This document shows, piece after piece, positions 9,026-17,888 of a stretch of DNA of 64,000 nucleotides. Position 1 is the stretch's first letter. Each line of letters opens with the position of its first letter. The stretch spans positions 558,001 through 622,000 of the forward strand of contig JADKJC010000013.1 of the NCBI GenBank assembly GCA_016722465.1. The letters run 5' to 3'. This DNA comes from Chitinophagaceae bacterium. GTDB lineage: Bacteria > Bacteroidota > Bacteroidia > Chitinophagales > Chitinophagaceae. Under the pieces are notes generated by a model. That model made no database searches. It worked only from the letters and a program-made list of their open reading frames with translations, and was not told where the DNA came from. Both the position numbers and the translations under genes were made by a program.

Positions 9026-9741
9026 TATTCCTGTGCCAGTGGATGTATCATTAACTCATCGATAACCACATGAGCAGGCTGGCTGGCCATATAGATGATC
9101 GCATTGGCCATGTCCTCGTTCTTCAACCACCAGTTATGACTGCCATGCCCCTCCGGATCGGAATGAAAAGAGGAATCTACCAGGCCACTGTAAACCACAC
9201 TTACCTTAATATTGAATGGACGGAGTTCTTTACGGATGGCCATACTGTAAGCATCCTGTGCATATTTACTGGCGCAATACAGGGAGCCGCCGGCAAACAC
9301 TCTTTTAGCCACATCACTGGCAATATTGATGATGTGGCCGCTTTTGTTTTTCTTCATGTAGGGAATGGCTGCATTGGTTACTAAAAAAGTGCCCTTTACA
9401 TTAGTGGCAAACACATTGTCCCATTCTGTTGCACTGATCTCTTCGGATGGTTTAAAAACGCCAAAGCCGGCATTGTTGATCACGATATCAACCCGCCCAA
9501 ACTTTTTAACGGTGGCTTCCATGGTGTTATTTACAAAAGCTTCATCCGCAACATCGCCTGCAAATACCAGGCAATGCCCATGGTGTGCGGCCGCCATTTT
9601 TTTAACGTCCTGCAATTCCTGCTCGCTACGGGCCATTAAAGCAAGATTAGCTCCTGCCGCTGCTACCTGTAATGCTACTGCCCTTCCGATACCTTTGGAT
9701 GCACCCGTTATTACAATCGTTTTTCCTTTTAAAGTATTCAT
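9022..9741 (-). CDS. Short-chain dehydrogenase/reductase
   Basis: 239 residues, classical SDR: TGASKGIG nucleotide-binding motif, NNAGFG, catalytic Ser in IASDVA, and YCASK with the Tyr/Lys pair. NADP(H) is likely from the lysine in the ASKGIG loop, but this is inference. I use ATG 9741 because it places the Rossmann motif at the normal distance; an upstream start at 9771 adds ten unconserved residues. It is divergent from the sphingolipid desaturase. I considered 3-ketosphinganine reductase, but the sequence is closer to general YdfG-like SDRs, so substrate is unknown. Confidence 0.85.
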   Translation of the reverse strand: MNTLKGKTIVITGASKGIGRAVALQVAAAGANLALMARSEQELQDVKKMAAAHHGHCLVFAGDVADEAFVNNTMEATVKKFGRVDIVINNAGFGVFKPSEEISATEWDNVFATNVKGTFLVTNAAIPYMKKNKSGHIINIASDVAKRVFAGGSLYCASKYAQDAYSMAIRKELRPFNIKVSVVYSGLVDSSFHSDPEGHGSHNWWLKNEDMANAIIYMASQPAHVVIDELMIHPLAQEY

Positions 9742-9847
9742 GGTATTGCTTTTTAATACAAGATAAATCAATAAAACAGAAACAAATAGTTGAAATTTTC
9801 TTAAACGTTTTCTTTCTCCTTAACATTTTATTAATACCTTTCCGGCC

Positions 9848-10846
9848 ATGAAAGAACAGCATCATTTTGTATTCTCAACTGAGTCGGAACCACACCGTAT
9901 CAGGACGAAAAAAATATTAAAGGAACACCCTGAAATCAGGCATTTAATTGGTAAAAACCCTTACACCATGTTTGCCATCATTGGCCTGGTAGCATTCCAG
10001 GTAGCAGGTGCATGGCTGGTTTCAGACATGAGTTGGTGGATCGTATTTATTGCCGCTTACCTGCTGGGCGCTTTTGCCGACCATGCATTGTTTGTGATGA
10101 TACATGAATGTTCTCACAGGCTGTTGTTTAAAAAACCGGAAGCCAACAGGCTGGCTGGTATTTTTGCCAACATGCCGCAACTGTTTCCAAGCTCGGTTTC
10201 TTTTGAACGTTATCATATCAAACATCATTCTTTCCAGGGCGTGCATGAACTGGATGCTGATCTTCCCAACAAATGGGAGGCAAAACTGATTGATAATTAT
10301 TTTATTGGTAAAGTATTCTGGCTGTTGTTTTATCCACTCTTCCAGGTATTCCGCATCGGCAGGTTGAAAGAAATTAAACCCTTTGATGGATGGGTAGCAC
10401 TCAACTGGGCAGTGCAAATTGCATTTACTGTGTTGATCATTTGGTTATGGGGACCTAAAGCCATTATATACCTGCTGGCAAGTTTTTTCTTTTCTGTTGG
10501 CCTGCACCCGCTGGGTGCAAGATGGATACAGGAACATTATCTTACGTATGGTGAACAGGAAACCTATAGCTACTATGGCCCTTTGAACAATGTTGCTTTT
10601 AATGTGGGTTATCACAATGAGCACCATGATTTCCCTTCTATCCCATGGAATAAATTACCAAAGATCAGGGAAGGCGCACCTTCTTTTTACAATACGTTGT
10701 ATTACCATAAATCATGGACAAAATTGTTCTTCCGCTTTTTGTTTGATAGTGAAATCTCTTTGTATTCAAGGATTGTAAGGAACGACCGTGGCAAAGTGAA
10801 ATTAACGGATGAATCAAAACCGGATGCAGAACTGGTGAATGGTTAA
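9848..10846 (+). CDS. Fatty acid desaturase of the sphingolipid delta-4 (DEGS1) type
   Basis: 332 residues, multi-pass membrane di-iron enzyme. Three histidine boxes: HECSH (86-90), HIKHH (123-127) and HNEHH (256-260). The region around the third box (ETYSYYGPLNNVAFNVGYHN, then HDFPSIPWNKLP) and the later SWTKLFF...ISLYSRIVR closely follow animal and fungal dihydroceramide delta-4 desaturase as I know it, as does the start (PHRIRTKKILKEHPEIRHL). Bacteroidota make sphingolipids, so a role in desaturating the ceramide long-chain base is reasonable but unproven; another lipid substrate is possible. A strong bidirectional terminator follows at 10868. Confidence 0.9.
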   Translation: MKEQHHFVFSTESEPHRIRTKKILKEHPEIRHLIGKNPYTMFAIIGLVAFQVAGAWLVSDMSWWIVFIAAYLLGAFADHALFVMIHECSHRLLFKKPEANRLAGIFANMPQLFPSSVSFERYHIKHHSFQGVHELDADLPNKWEAKLIDNYFIGKVFWLLFYPLFQVFRIGRLKEIKPFDGWVALNWAVQIAFTVLIIWLWGPKAIIYLLASFFFSVGLHPLGARWIQEHYLTYGEQETYSYYGPLNNVAFNVGYHNEHHDFPSIPWNKLPKIREGAPSFYNTLYYHKSWTKLFFRFLFDSEISLYSRIVRNDRGKVKLTDESKPDAELVNG

Positions 10847-10867
10847 AAAGTTACTGTGATAAAAAAG

Positions 10868-10892
10868 GCCGGATCGTATGATACGGCTTTTT
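10868..10892. terminator. Bidirectional terminator
   Basis: Stem GCCGGATC / GATACGGC (one mismatch) with loop GTAT, flanked by T5 on the plus strand and by six A (T on the minus strand). It separates the desaturase gene from the convergent membrane protein gene at 10998. Confidence 0.8.
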
Positions 10893-10997
10893 AAATTTAT
10901 CTCCGGCAAGCTCCGGCTTACAATTTTTAGGTGCGGAATTTCGTATGCTTAATTCAAAAAATTATTAATAACCGGGCAAGTGTTTTGCAACTCAGCA

Positions 10998-11585
10998 CTA
11001 CAACTCCTTCAGCATATTTTCAGCCTCCTCTACCGTTTTAACATAGCTCCTGAATACCCATTGACTAAACGGGTAAAAGAAAGGGAAGGCAATGGCATAC
11101 CAAAGCCATAACCTGTTTACGGCAAACATATCTTTTCCACTGATCAGTTGCGCCATCACGGGCAGCAATACCAGCAACAGTACTGCACTGAGATAAAAGC
11201 TTAGTTTTTGAACCTGCACAAACCGTTTCTTCCCTATGGCATATTCCAGTAAAGATTGCCTGTAATTGTTTTGCAAAATGTTTACAGACCTAAGTTTAAA
11301 AATTGACTTGAAAGACAGGAAAGGCAGCGAAACTAAAATTACAACGGCAATGATTCCACAGGCCTGCAGGTACCAGGTATTGAGTTGCTGAAATTCAATT
11401 GTAATAAACAACAAACCTGCAATACAAACCAGTGTACCCAACAGCTCAGGGATCAATATGCTGTTGAGTTTATTTGTATACCGGTCATTTGCCATCCTGA
11501 TGATCAGCGAACCGGTTAATTTTTTTTGCTTTTCCATTTCAGCTGACATCTCCCCCCACAGTATTTTCATTTCGTCTAATTCCAT
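10998..11585 (-). CDS. Four-helix membrane partner of ECF sigma factor
   Basis: 195 residues: a charged N-terminal segment (ELDEMKILWGEMSAEMEKQ), then four membrane helices in two pairs (about 48-68, 75-95, 125-148, 158-180) and a short acidic tail. The gene begins 5 bp after the sigma factor gene, the usual place for an anti-sigma or regulatory partner. I see no zinc-binding HxxxCxxC motif of the classical anti-sigma domain, so its regulatory role is inferred from position only. Confidence 0.7.
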   Translation of the reverse strand: MELDEMKILWGEMSAEMEKQKKLTGSLIIRMANDRYTNKLNSILIPELLGTLVCIAGLLFITIEFQQLNTWYLQACGIIAVVILVSLPFLSFKSIFKLRSVNILQNNYRQSLLEYAIGKKRFVQVQKLSFYLSAVLLLVLLPVMAQLISGKDMFAVNRLWLWYAIAFPFFYPFSQWVFRSYVKTVEEAENMLKEL

Positions 11586-11590
11586 ATTGA

Positions 11591-12076
11591 TTATTTTTTT
11601 ATCTGTGATTTTATTTTTTGTTTGATCCTTGCCAGCCTTGTACCCACATTGGTAGCCGTAAAACCTGTGATGGACGCTATTTCTTCATAGCTTTTTCCTT
11701 CCAGGTACAACAGGATGATGGCTTTCTCTATCGTATCCAGTTGCTTTATCCGGTCATATAAAATTTTTGCCTGTTCTTCTTTTAAATTATCCGTGCTGTC
11801 TGTCCTGTTCAGTAATCCTTCATCAATGGGCAGGTGATTCCCTTTTCGTTTTGCTTTGTTCAAATGAGCAATGGCCGTATTCAACGCAATGCGGTACATC
11901 CAGGTGCTCAGCCTGGCTTCTGCTCTGAACGCCGGAAACGATTTCCAAAGCTGGTAAACGATTTCCTGGTAAAGGTCTTCCTCATCTTCCCGGCTGTTTG
12001 TATATAGTTTGGCAACCTTATAAATAAGGCTTTCATTTTCCTGTATGATCCCGATAAATACTTCTCTGCTGTGCAT
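11591..12076 (-). CDS. ECF-type RNA polymerase sigma factor
   Basis: 161 residues. Region 2 (about residues 10-80) carries LYQEIVYQLWKSFPAF and STWMYRIALNTAIAHL; region 4 (about 105-155) is a helix-turn-helix, LEGKSYEEIASITGFTATNV. No region 3 or 1, so it belongs to the extracytoplasmic-function group. It forms a two-gene operon with the membrane protein at 10998. The 116 bases upstream are AT-rich and I could not pick a confident promoter. Confidence 0.9.
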   Translation of the reverse strand: MHSREVFIGIIQENESLIYKVAKLYTNSREDEEDLYQEIVYQLWKSFPAFRAEARLSTWMYRIALNTAIAHLNKAKRKGNHLPIDEGLLNRTDSTDNLKEEQAKILYDRIKQLDTIEKAIILLYLEGKSYEEIASITGFTATNVGTRLARIKQKIKSQIKK

Positions 12077-12192
12077 TATAAAACTGTAGGCAACTTATTA
12101 GTATGGGAAGGAAGAAAAAAATCACAACAAAATGATCTTTTATTTTTAATGCCATCAGTATTAGTGAAGAAAAAAATGGATTCGTATTAATG

Positions 12193-12645
12193 TTACAATG
12201 AATGGTAATGATGTTTGGTAAACCTGTTCCATCCTTTTTTTACTTTCGATTCAACAGCCCAGTAAAAACCGCCGTCTTCTGAAGGCCAGTAGATCATTCT
12301 TGCCATACCTGCAGGCATATTGGCTTCAAAACAAATGGCTTCTGCATGTACGTCTTTTCCATCAGCAATAGCCCCCTGCGATTTTTTGCCATCAGACGTG
12401 AAGGACCAAAAAGAAAGCATTCCATCATTCATACCGTAAACAGCCTGCTCTTCATATACCCCTTTGCTGAATTCCCATTTGGCATTCAGTTCAATGTACT
12501 GACCGGAAAGGATCAATTTAAAACTACGGGTACATTTCAGTTTGCCCATGGGAGAATCTGTTTCGGCTATCCATGTACCGAGCAGCGGTTGCAGAATGCC
12601 CAGCTTGCCTCTGCCCTTTTTCCAAATTGGTTTTTTAGTAGCCAT
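12193..12645 (-). CDS. DUF1579-like lipocalin-fold protein
   Basis: 150 residues, no signal peptide, basic N-terminus (KKPIWKKGRGKLG). LLGTWIAETDSPMGKLKCTRSF and later EEQAVYGMNDGMLSFWSFTSDGK give the beta-strand rhythm of the DUF1579/lipocalin-like proteins that often measure or bind small molecules. Biochemical role unknown. It lies alone between the sigma factor operon and a decayed gene. Confidence 0.6.
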   Translation of the reverse strand: MATKKPIWKKGRGKLGILQPLLGTWIAETDSPMGKLKCTRSFKLILSGQYIELNAKWEFSKGVYEEQAVYGMNDGMLSFWSFTSDGKKSQGAIADGKDVHAEAICFEANMPAGMARMIYWPSEDGGFYWAVESKVKKGWNRFTKHHYHSL

Positions 12646-12718
12646 ATTATGTATAAAGATTTATTTTATAAAATTTCGGGTTAGTGGAGTACGCAGACCC
12701 TGGCGACAATTCCCATCG

Positions 12719-13124
12719 TCAATTTAGCATTTTTGGCGTTGCATAATTCTTTATGAATGCTTTTCCTGCTGGCATAATTTTATAGCGCTTTAAGTAATTG
12801 CCCGTTCGCAAATAAAAGCCGGTGCAATCATGTTGCAGGATAAAATGTATTTCAGCGATCTTTTGGTAAAAGCCGGCTTAATACGTTTACTTCAATAATT
12901 CCATCTTTAAAACCGACATTTTTTATTCGTATGAAAGTCGGCTCATCTACTTCTTTTACAGTAGAATCTTTTATTACTTTAACAGCCTCTTTGTCCTGCA
13001 ACCTTTCCAGGGACATATACACGTTATTAGTAACGAGATTGTTTGCTTCCAATTTGACTTTTTGTCCACAGGTACTTTTTGTAGCAAAAAAGAGAACGAA
13101 GAAAATAAGGCTTAAACTTTTCAT
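12719..13124 (-). pseudogene. Truncated secreted ConA/LamG-like protein, probable pseudogene
   Basis: The intact part (12852-13124, 90 residues) has a signal peptide and then EAVKVIKDSTVKEVDEPTF, IRIKNVGFKDGIIEVNVLSRLLP: this is the first third of a secreted concanavalin-like/DUF1080-related domain that normally runs to about 220 residues. It stops at TGA 12854. In the next frame, 12859-12719 stays open for 46 codons and encodes FILQHDCTGFYLRTGN, which could be a degraded form of the family's later F.GFYLRP.N motif. I infer deletion plus frameshift; a short functional protein is the alternative. Confidence 0.5.
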
Positions 13125-13471
13125 TTTTTAAAATTCAGGAAAAACTTTTATTGTTTCGGCGTTTCCGCTAAAATGGCCATTAACTATTGCCTTGCTGCCA
13201 CTTAAAAATAATCCATTTACCCAATCCATTCAAAATACAATGTGATGCTCAACCGCTGAAAAATGATGCCCTGTTGAAAAGCTGCCGGATAGCAATGAAA
13301 AGCCCGGTGAAGCACTGGGCATTGGTTTGTGCCGGACTTGTAATGGATAGCCGGGAATAAAGCAGAGCTATGGTATAAAGTTAACAGCACTAAAAAAATA
13401 CCCGGCACAGGGTATGTTGCTGTTTTGAAATCACAGCTACATTTACATTACTAAAACCTAAATCTTATTGT
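13125..13471. other. Intergenic stretch holding a dispersed repeat
   Basis: No gene seen. Contains one copy of the 71-bp repeat (13281-13351). A weak -7-like TACATTTA lies near 13439 ahead of the gene at 13472. Confidence 0.5.
13281..13351 (-). repeat. 71-bp dispersed intergenic repeat, copy 1
   Basis: Matches the copy at 60483-60553 at 53 of 71 positions without gaps, and the copy at 20842-20923 almost perfectly at both ends (GCTGCCGGATAG, AAAAGCCCGGTGA, GTGCCGGACTTG) with a different middle. Lies between the decayed ConA-like gene and the orphan gene at 13472. Confidence 0.7.
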
Positions 13472-14026
13472 ATGAGTAATGTAACAAAATGGATGAGCTG
13501 GGAAGGCGGTGTTGACCTGGTGGCCGTCACTTCTCCCGAACTTCAAATGCCGAATGTGATTGTACACCTTGGCCGTATGGTGCATACGCCTGTTGGCAGT
13601 GCTGCCAGTGGCATGATCTTCTGGCAGCCTGATCCGGCAGCCATGCCGGCGGTATTTGGTTTTGTGGGTACCGATGAAACCGTTGGCAAATATTTTGGCC
13701 CGAATATTTTTGCAGGTACTCCTTTTGAACAGGCGCCTGTACTGAATGCAAGCATTGATATCGACATTACTGCCGATAAAGCAACTGCAATATGCAAGAC
13801 TGGAGACTATATTTTTGAAGTAGAGCTGAGCGAATTCAGTGACCCATACCTCATCAACCGGGAACCAGGCACCATGCCGCCTTTTTACCAGCAGGGCGTG
13901 GAGATACATGCCGGCAAAGCAACGCTGAAAGTAAATGGCGAGGCGGTTAATATCATTATTCCTCCTGTAGGCATCAGTGGTGGACCGGCAAGCGTGGTAT
14001 CGCCGAATGGTGTATATGCCAGGTAA
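13472..14026 (+). CDS. Hypothetical protein, unknown family
   Basis: 184 residues, no signal peptide, no membrane helix, slightly acidic. It opens SNVTKWMSWEGGVDLVAV and contains conserved-looking turns FWQPDPAAMPAVFGFVGTDE and INREPGTMPPFYQQGVE. Predicted mostly beta by its alternation. I do not recognise it. It is followed 9 bp later by a small lipoprotein gene, so the two probably form a unit. Confidence 0.7.
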   Translation: MSNVTKWMSWEGGVDLVAVTSPELQMPNVIVHLGRMVHTPVGSAASGMIFWQPDPAAMPAVFGFVGTDETVGKYFGPNIFAGTPFEQAPVLNASIDIDITADKATAICKTGDYIFEVELSEFSDPYLINREPGTMPPFYQQGVEIHAGKATLKVNGEAVNIIIPPVGISGGPASVVSPNGVYAR

Positions 14027-14035
14027 ATTTTTTGA

Positions 14036-14401
14036 ATGAAATATATCATTACGATAGTAGCATTGTTTTTACTTTCCTGCAACAGCAGCGATGACAATGT
14101 TGCCGGCGGGCCATGTAGCTATGAATATGATACGATTGCTGTTATTGTGGTAAAAATCCCTGCGGTTGACAGCAACCAGTATGATGTACTAATGGTACCG
14201 GACCGGCAGGGAAAGCAACCGGTAGTGCCTGATACCATTCATTATTATGTTGAAACCGGGCAGTTGCTTTCGGCAGCGGCATTGAAAGAAAAAATGATCC
14301 GGTTGAATGATACGTTGATGTATGTAAGAGGAAATATGATTGCAGGTTCCTGTAATCCGGTTGACAACAGGTTGCTGCCGGAAAGATACAGGAAACAATA
14401 G
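14036..14401 (+). CDS. Small lipoprotein, unknown
   Basis: 121 residues with a lipobox (VALFLLSC, cysteine at residue 15) followed by SSDDN, which suggests a lipid-anchored envelope protein. The body contains IAVIVVKIPAVDSNQYDVLM and a Pro-Asp-Thr stretch; no family recognised. Its last 157 bases lie antisense to the 3' end of the parC reading frame, which is unusual and discussed as a finding. Confidence 0.6.
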   Translation: MKYIITIVALFLLSCNSSDDNVAGGPCSYEYDTIAVIVVKIPAVDSNQYDVLMVPDRQGKQPVVPDTIHYYVETGQLLSAAALKEKMIRLNDTLMYVRGNMIAGSCNPVDNRLLPERYRKQ

Positions 14402-16803
14402 TCCACCAGTTTTACCACTTTGAATTTGGCGCTTCTTACCATTTGCCCACGGCCGCTTTGCACCATCAGCACCGGCTCTGCATCGGTAGTAACGGTTTCC
14501 AGCCGGTTGTCTTTTCCTTCCTTGATGAAGAAGAATTTGGTATGCAGCGTAGTGGTCTCAATTTTAAAACGTTTGATGTTGTACTGGAATTTTTCGTTGT
14601 CCAGGTAAACCGCACTGATGATCTTATCCGGGTTGAATTTTTCCATTAGTAAGATCTTCTCTGCATCAAAACGCTGGGTCAATTCCTGGTCGGTGATCTC
14701 GTAGTTACCATCGTTGTAAATCACCAGTATCCTGTCTTCTGCTTCAAACTTGCCGAGGTACTCTCCTTTTTCTTCAGAATTCAACCGGCCAAACTTATTA
14801 TCAAACCAAAGTTTTTTGGCATCGAGTGTTGACTTACCTGCTTCTTTGAATTTCACCGATTTGACGGGGTACTTGGTTGCGATATTACCGATGCTGCCAC
14901 GGCCCTTGATCTCCAATTCTTCAAAATAAAAATCGAGTTCCTTAATTCTTGCACTGCAATTAGGACTCAATACAATCTTCACCACTTCTGCTTCACCATT
15001 GGCATTGGCAGAAAAGTAATGCACTTTATTCTTGTCTTCGCTTTTGGCAAGATTGTATTCCTTGTCTCTTGTAACACCGGTTACATTAAAACGCTTGGCA
15101 TAACTCACGCCACTCTTTCCATCCACATAAATCATGTTGTAAGTAGTGCGTTCGTCATTTTTCTGGAACACGGCCACGTAGATAATATCCTTGCCGATAA
15201 AAACCTTGTCGGATACTTTCACCACTTTCATGATACCCCCCTTGGTAAAGGCGATGATGTCATCAAAGTCGGAAACCTCGGCGATCAGTTCATCTTTCTT
15301 TAAACTGGTGCCAATAAAACCATCTGCATAATTTACATACAGTTTGGTGTTGGCAATGGCCACCTGTTTGGCCTGTATGGTATCAAATAACCTGATCTCC
15401 GTTTTTCGTTCACGGCCCTTGCCAAATTTCTTCAGCAGGTTTTCGTAATAGGCCACGGCAAAATCAACCAGGTTTGCCAAATCATGCTTCACCTGTTTGA
15501 TATCTGCTTCCAGTCCTTTGATCTGTTCATTCAGTTCATCGATATCCAGCCTGTAAATTCTGCGGACTGGTTTTTCTGTCAGCTTGATGATATCTTCCCT
15601 GCTGATCTCCCTTCTCAGTTGTTTTTTGAATGGTTCGAATGCTTTGTCAATGGCCTGTAATACTTTCTCCCAGGTTTCATGTTTTTTTTCCAGTTCCTTA
15701 TAAATCTTTTCTTCAAAGAATATTTTTTCCAGGGAAGTGTAATGCCATTTTTCCTGCAGTTCACCTAATTTAATCTCCAGTTCTTTTCGAAGTAATTCTT
15801 TGGTATTTTCAGTTGCAATTTTCAGCAGTTCTGTTACCCCTAAAAACTGGGGCTTGTCTTTTACGATCACACAGGCATTGGGAGAAATGCTCACTTCACA
15901 ATCGGTGAAAGCATACAATGCATCGATGGTAATATCAGGAGAAATACCTGCGGCCAGTTCGATAATGACCTCTACATCGGCGGCAGTATGGTCGGTTACT
16001 TTTTTAATTTTTATTTTGCCCTGGTCGTTAGCTTTCACGATACTCTCCATGAGTGTGGAGGTAGTAACGCCATACGGCACATTTTTTATTACCAGTGTTT
16101 TCTTATCCTGTTCTTCAATCACCGACCTCACCCTTATTTTTCCGCCCCGTTTTCCTTCGTTGTAATTGCTTACATCCACCGTTCCACCGGTTTGAAAGTC
16201 GGGGAATATTTCAAACTTTCTTCCTTTTAAACATTTGATAGAAGCATCAATGAGCTCACAAAAATTATGAGGTAAAATTTTCGTTGCCAAGCCCACCGCA
16301 ATACCTTCTGCACCCTGTGCCAGCAGCAACGGGAATTTCATAGGCAATGTTACCGGTTCGTTCTTACGGCCGTCATAGCTTAATGCCCAATCGGTAGTCT
16401 TGTTATTAAATGCTACTTCCAGTGCAAACTTACTCAGCCTTGCTTCAATGTACCTGGAAGCTGCAGCATCATCGCCGGTGCGTACATCGCCCCAGTTACC
16501 CTGGGTTTCAATCAACAGGTCTTTTTGGCCAAGGTTCACCAATGCATCACCAATGCTCATGTCGCCATGGGGGTGGTACTGCATGGTTTGGCCGATGATG
16601 TTGGCTACTTTATTAAAACGGCCATCATCCATTTCTTTCATGGCATGAAGGATGCGTCGCTGCACCGGTTTTAACCCGTCTTCAATGGCGGGCACGGCCC
16701 TTTCTAAAATCACATAGCTGGCATAGTCTAAAAACCATGCTTTGTACTGCCCGTCCACACCGGAATCTTTGTGGATGTAATCTTCTTTTTGCTGCTTAGC
16801 CAT
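14245..16803 (-). CDS. parC: DNA topoisomerase IV subunit A, altered C-terminus
   Basis: Breakage-rejoining subunit of topoisomerase IV, which unlinks daughter chromosomes. 852 residues; catalytic tyrosine Y118 in AASRYIEARL, upstream KPVQRRILHAM and GQTMQYHPHGD. The C-terminal beta-pinwheel region follows from about residue 480. Conserved sequence ends at MVRSAKFKVVKLVD; the usual tail (KGWKAxG-like in related proteins) is absent and about 50 unrelated residues are read from the antisense strand of the lipoprotein gene at 14036. The main enzyme domains are intact, so activity is likely. The partner parE is at 18790. Confidence 0.93.
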   Translation of the reverse strand: MAKQQKEDYIHKDSGVDGQYKAWFLDYASYVILERAVPAIEDGLKPVQRRILHAMKEMDDGRFNKVANIIGQTMQYHPHGDMSIGDALVNLGQKDLLIETQGNWGDVRTGDDAAASRYIEARLSKFALEVAFNNKTTDWALSYDGRKNEPVTLPMKFPLLLAQGAEGIAVGLATKILPHNFCELIDASIKCLKGRKFEIFPDFQTGGTVDVSNYNEGKRGGKIRVRSVIEEQDKKTLVIKNVPYGVTTSTLMESIVKANDQGKIKIKKVTDHTAADVEVIIELAAGISPDITIDALYAFTDCEVSISPNACVIVKDKPQFLGVTELLKIATENTKELLRKELEIKLGELQEKWHYTSLEKIFFEEKIYKELEKKHETWEKVLQAIDKAFEPFKKQLRREISREDIIKLTEKPVRRIYRLDIDELNEQIKGLEADIKQVKHDLANLVDFAVAYYENLLKKFGKGRERKTEIRLFDTIQAKQVAIANTKLYVNYADGFIGTSLKKDELIAEVSDFDDIIAFTKGGIMKVVKVSDKVFIGKDIIYVAVFQKNDERTTYNMIYVDGKSGVSYAKRFNVTGVTRDKEYNLAKSEDKNKVHYFSANANGEAEVVKIVLSPNCSARIKELDFYFEELEIKGRGSIGNIATKYPVKSVKFKEAGKSTLDAKKLWFDNKFGRLNSEEKGEYLGKFEAEDRILVIYNDGNYEITDQELTQRFDAEKILLMEKFNPDKIISAVYLDNEKFQYNIKRFKIETTTLHTKFFFIKEGKDNRLETVTTDAEPVLMVQSGRGQMVRSAKFKVVKLVDYCFLYLSGSNLLSTGLQEPAIIFPLTYINVSFNRIIFSFNAAAESNCPVST

Positions 16804-17004
16804 TCTGAATCTCCAATTTTAAATGCTCAATATGCAATTTCAACCTGCTTCTTCACCTTACCCTCCTTCCCCCTCTCCTTGAAGAAAGGGAGCGGTGATT
16901 TATCTCTTTAATAAACTTCTTATTCTTCCAAATCAACGTTAGTTTCTTTAATCAACACTAAGCCCACATTCTGCTATAATAAACACGCTTTTATTTGCAG
17001 AGCC

Positions 17005-17841
17005 TTAAGCCCCTCCTTCGGAGGGGTTTGGGGAGGCCTTTGTCTTTATTTCAAAATCCTTCATATTCCCTACTTTTCCCTGTACATCAAACATGTCCAT
17101 TGCGATCATCGTTTTCAACCGCCACAACAGGTAGGCATCGCCGGTAGTATGCTTTGCCTTGCTTAAAAACTGGTGAATTATTTTGGATGCTTTCTGCCAA
17201 TCAGGAGTTACAAACTTCTTCAATTCTGCATCATAAAAATCATACTCCTGCTGAATTAATTTTTTGCCACCTTCCAGTAACCTTACTCCTTTATTCTCAT
17301 TGCAGAGTTTGGTCCATTCATCCGGATCAACTTCAAACTCACTCAACGTGATTTCCCTGGCCAGTTTTTTAGCTTTTAAAAATTCCTTTGCCGGAATTTC
17401 ATGCAGCCAGTTGGGATAGAAGATATTCCCCTTTTCATTGATAAAAGGAAGATTGTTGAGGTAAAGAATAAACACTCTTCCCTGGAATTCTTTCATATAA
17501 TTCAGCAGCCAGTAATAGCCGCTTACATCATGTTTGTTTTGTGCAGCCCATATCCAGGTGTTTTCGGCTTCATTGCGGCGCATGTTGCCAACCAGTTCTG
17601 CCACGGTTTTATAATCATCCACTTCAGCACTGTCAACTTTACCATCATAATCACCACCTGCCAACACATCTCTCCACCACTGGCGGCGGGTTTCAATATC
17701 TTCACCGGCATATAAATTACCCAGGGGGCCTACTGCATAATCATCCCTTATCAATATTACTTCACCGGCCAATGCTTCATCCATTTGTATGGCCTGCTTT
17801 AGTACTTTTACATCTGCTTCGTTAAAAACTATATGGGTCAT
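17005..17841 (-). CDS. DUF1835 domain protein
   Basis: 278 residues. The N-terminus (THIVFNEADVKVLKQAI then DDYAVGPLGNLY) is the DUF1835 domain; the C-terminal half fits the DUF3658 partner domain. Function unknown; cytosolic. The last eleven residues (KASPNPSEGGA) are encoded by a perfect hairpin repeat (17010-17026) and are probably an accidental extension. The gene lies between parC and a methyltransferase on the same strand. Confidence 0.8.
   Translation of the reverse strand: MTHIVFNEADVKVLKQAIQMDEALAGEVILIRDDYAVGPLGNLYAGEDIETRRQWWRDVLAGGDYDGKVDSAEVDDYKTVAELVGNMRRNEAENTWIWAAQNKHDVSGYYWLLNYMKEFQGRVFILYLNNLPFINEKGNIFYPNWLHEIPAKEFLKAKKLAREITLSEFEVDPDEWTKLCNENKGVRLLEGGKKLIQQEYDFYDAELKKFVTPDWQKASKIIHQFLSKAKHTTGDAYLLWRLKTMIAMDMFDVQGKVGNMKDFEIKTKASPNPSEGGA
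17010..17026. repeat. CCCCTCC hairpin repeat
   Basis: Perfect 7-bp palindrome CCCCTCC-TTC-GGAGGGG at the very 3' end of the DUF1835 gene, overlapping its last codons. A related C-rich segment lies at 16858-16890 (CCCTCCTTCCCCCTCTCC...) and another at 23448-23467. Such elements are scattered between genes in many Bacteroidota. Confidence 0.6.
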
Positions 17842-17888
17842 CTTGCTTTATTGATTTCACACAAAGCGGACAAAAAAAGACAACGGTA

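Noticed and set aside
9022..9741. SDR as 3-ketosphinganine reductase paired with the sphingolipid desaturase
   Set aside because: Divergent orientation and a sequence closer to general YdfG-type SDRs; no specific motif supports it.
13451..13909. Long open frame on the minus strand
   Set aside because: Shadow of the better supported plus-strand gene at 13472; His/Cys-rich composition typical of antisense frames.
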